Of a DNA stretch of 6,214 bases, positions 5,886-6,214 are shown piece by piece (the first letter of the stretch is position 1; every line of letters starts with the position of its first letter). This DNA comes from VGRF01 sp964460485 (GTDB taxonomy: Bacteria > Myxococcota_A > UBA9160 > UBA6930), in contig CAYWRY010000200.1 in assembly GCA_964460485.1 (NCBI GenBank), forward strand, positions 1 to 6,214, in the 5' to 3' direction. The notes under the pieces are model-generated. The model saw only the letters and a program-made list of their open reading frames with translations. It made no database searches and was not told where the DNA came from. A program made the translations under genes and the position numbers.

Positions 5886-6214
5886 TCAGGCCGGTTGGTT
5901 TTGCGGCCAGAAGTCTTCCTTGCGGTCCGGATGGCTGTACTCGTAGGGGCCGCGGTAGCAGGTCGGCAGCTCCTTGAAGTTGCCGTGGGGCGGCGGCGAC
6001 GGGCACTGCCATTCGAGCGTGTTGGCGTTGTACGGGTTCTCGCTCGCGACCGCGCCGCTGCTCATGCTCTTGAAGAAGTTGTAGATGAAGATGACCTGCG
6101 CGATCAGCATGACGAGCAGCGAGATCGTCGCGAACTGGCGGATCGACTGATACTTCCACAGCTCGTCGAACAGCTCGTAGCTGTAGATGCGCCGGTGCTC
6201 GCCCCACAGGCCGA
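5886..6214 (-). CDS. coxA: Cytochrome c oxidase subunit I, C-terminal end (5' part outside window)
   Basis: Subunit I is the catalytic core of the terminal oxidase, carrying haem a and the haem-copper centre where oxygen is reduced; those residues lie outside the window. The 108 visible residues begin with GLWGEHRRIYSYE, matching the G-x-x-R-R-I-Y-x-Y turn before the last helix of aa3-type subunit I. The final helix is at about 29-49 of the fragment. The tail has the well-known NPYNANTLEW (59-68), PSPPPHGNF (71-79) and RGPYEYS (88-94) pattern and ends in WPQNQPA. Within this tail, C70 and C85 stand out because these positions usually hold other residues as I recall them. The frame is open to the window edge, so the Met at base 6110 is internal. 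It is the first gene of the visible minus-strand oxidase cluster. Confidence 0.95.
   Translation of the reverse strand, partial: GLWGEHRRIYSYELFDELWKYQSIRQFATISLLVMLIAQVIFIYNFFKSMSSGAVASENPYNANTLEWQCPSPPPHGNFKELPTCYRGPYEYSHPDRKEDFWPQNQPA

Noticed and set aside
1..6214. CRISPR array, tRNA or rRNA genes, insertion sequences, prophage or defence genes
   Set aside because: No regularly spaced repeats, cloverleaf, transposase or integrase motifs were seen. Almost all bases belong to recognised housekeeping-type genes of uniform composition.

Overview
The window is very GC-rich, with G or C at nearly every third codon position, and is densely coding. It comes from a diderm (Gram-negative), aerobically respiring bacterium. 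An outer membrane is implied by a YdbH/YnbE/YdbL envelope lipid-transport set with a Cys-acylated lipoprotein. The long insertion before KMSKS in LeuRS and the form of the cytochrome oxidase tail recall, from memory, high-GC deltaproteobacterial or myxobacterial-type genomes. No taxonomic marker here settles this.

Two convergent gene blocks meet near position 3975. Block 1 (+ strand, 1-3961) starts with the last 362 codons of leuS (leucyl-tRNA synthetase). Seven bases later comes ydbH, an AsmA-like inner-membrane-anchored bridge protein. The ynbE lipoprotein overlaps ydbH by an ATGA, and ydbL (DUF1318, exported) follows 43 bases after ynbE. In E. coli these three genes form one operon that acts in moving phospholipid from the inner to the outer membrane. 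Here they sit directly behind leuS and are probably co-transcribed with it.

Block 2 (- strand, 6214 down to 3990) is the downstream part of a cytochrome c oxidase operon. In transcription order it holds the C-terminus of subunit I (coxA, cut by the window edge), a five-helix subunit III (coxC), a prokaryotic subunit IV-like protein, a second and divergent five-helix subunit III-like protein, and a 71-residue membrane protein whose mature part should begin with a CxxC motif. The last four genes lie within a few bases of each other, with Shine-Dalgarno sites at or overlapping upstream stops, which suggests a translationally coupled operon. The promoter and any subunit II gene would lie outside the window.

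The 28-base convergent junction contains a G+C-only hairpin that may act as a weak two-way terminator. I saw no tRNA, rRNA, CRISPR array, insertion sequence or stretch over 50 bases without a gene. No completely new system is evident. The points most worth checking are the small CxxC protein at the end of the oxidase operon, the paired subunit III genes, and the placement of the lipid-bridge cassette behind leuS.
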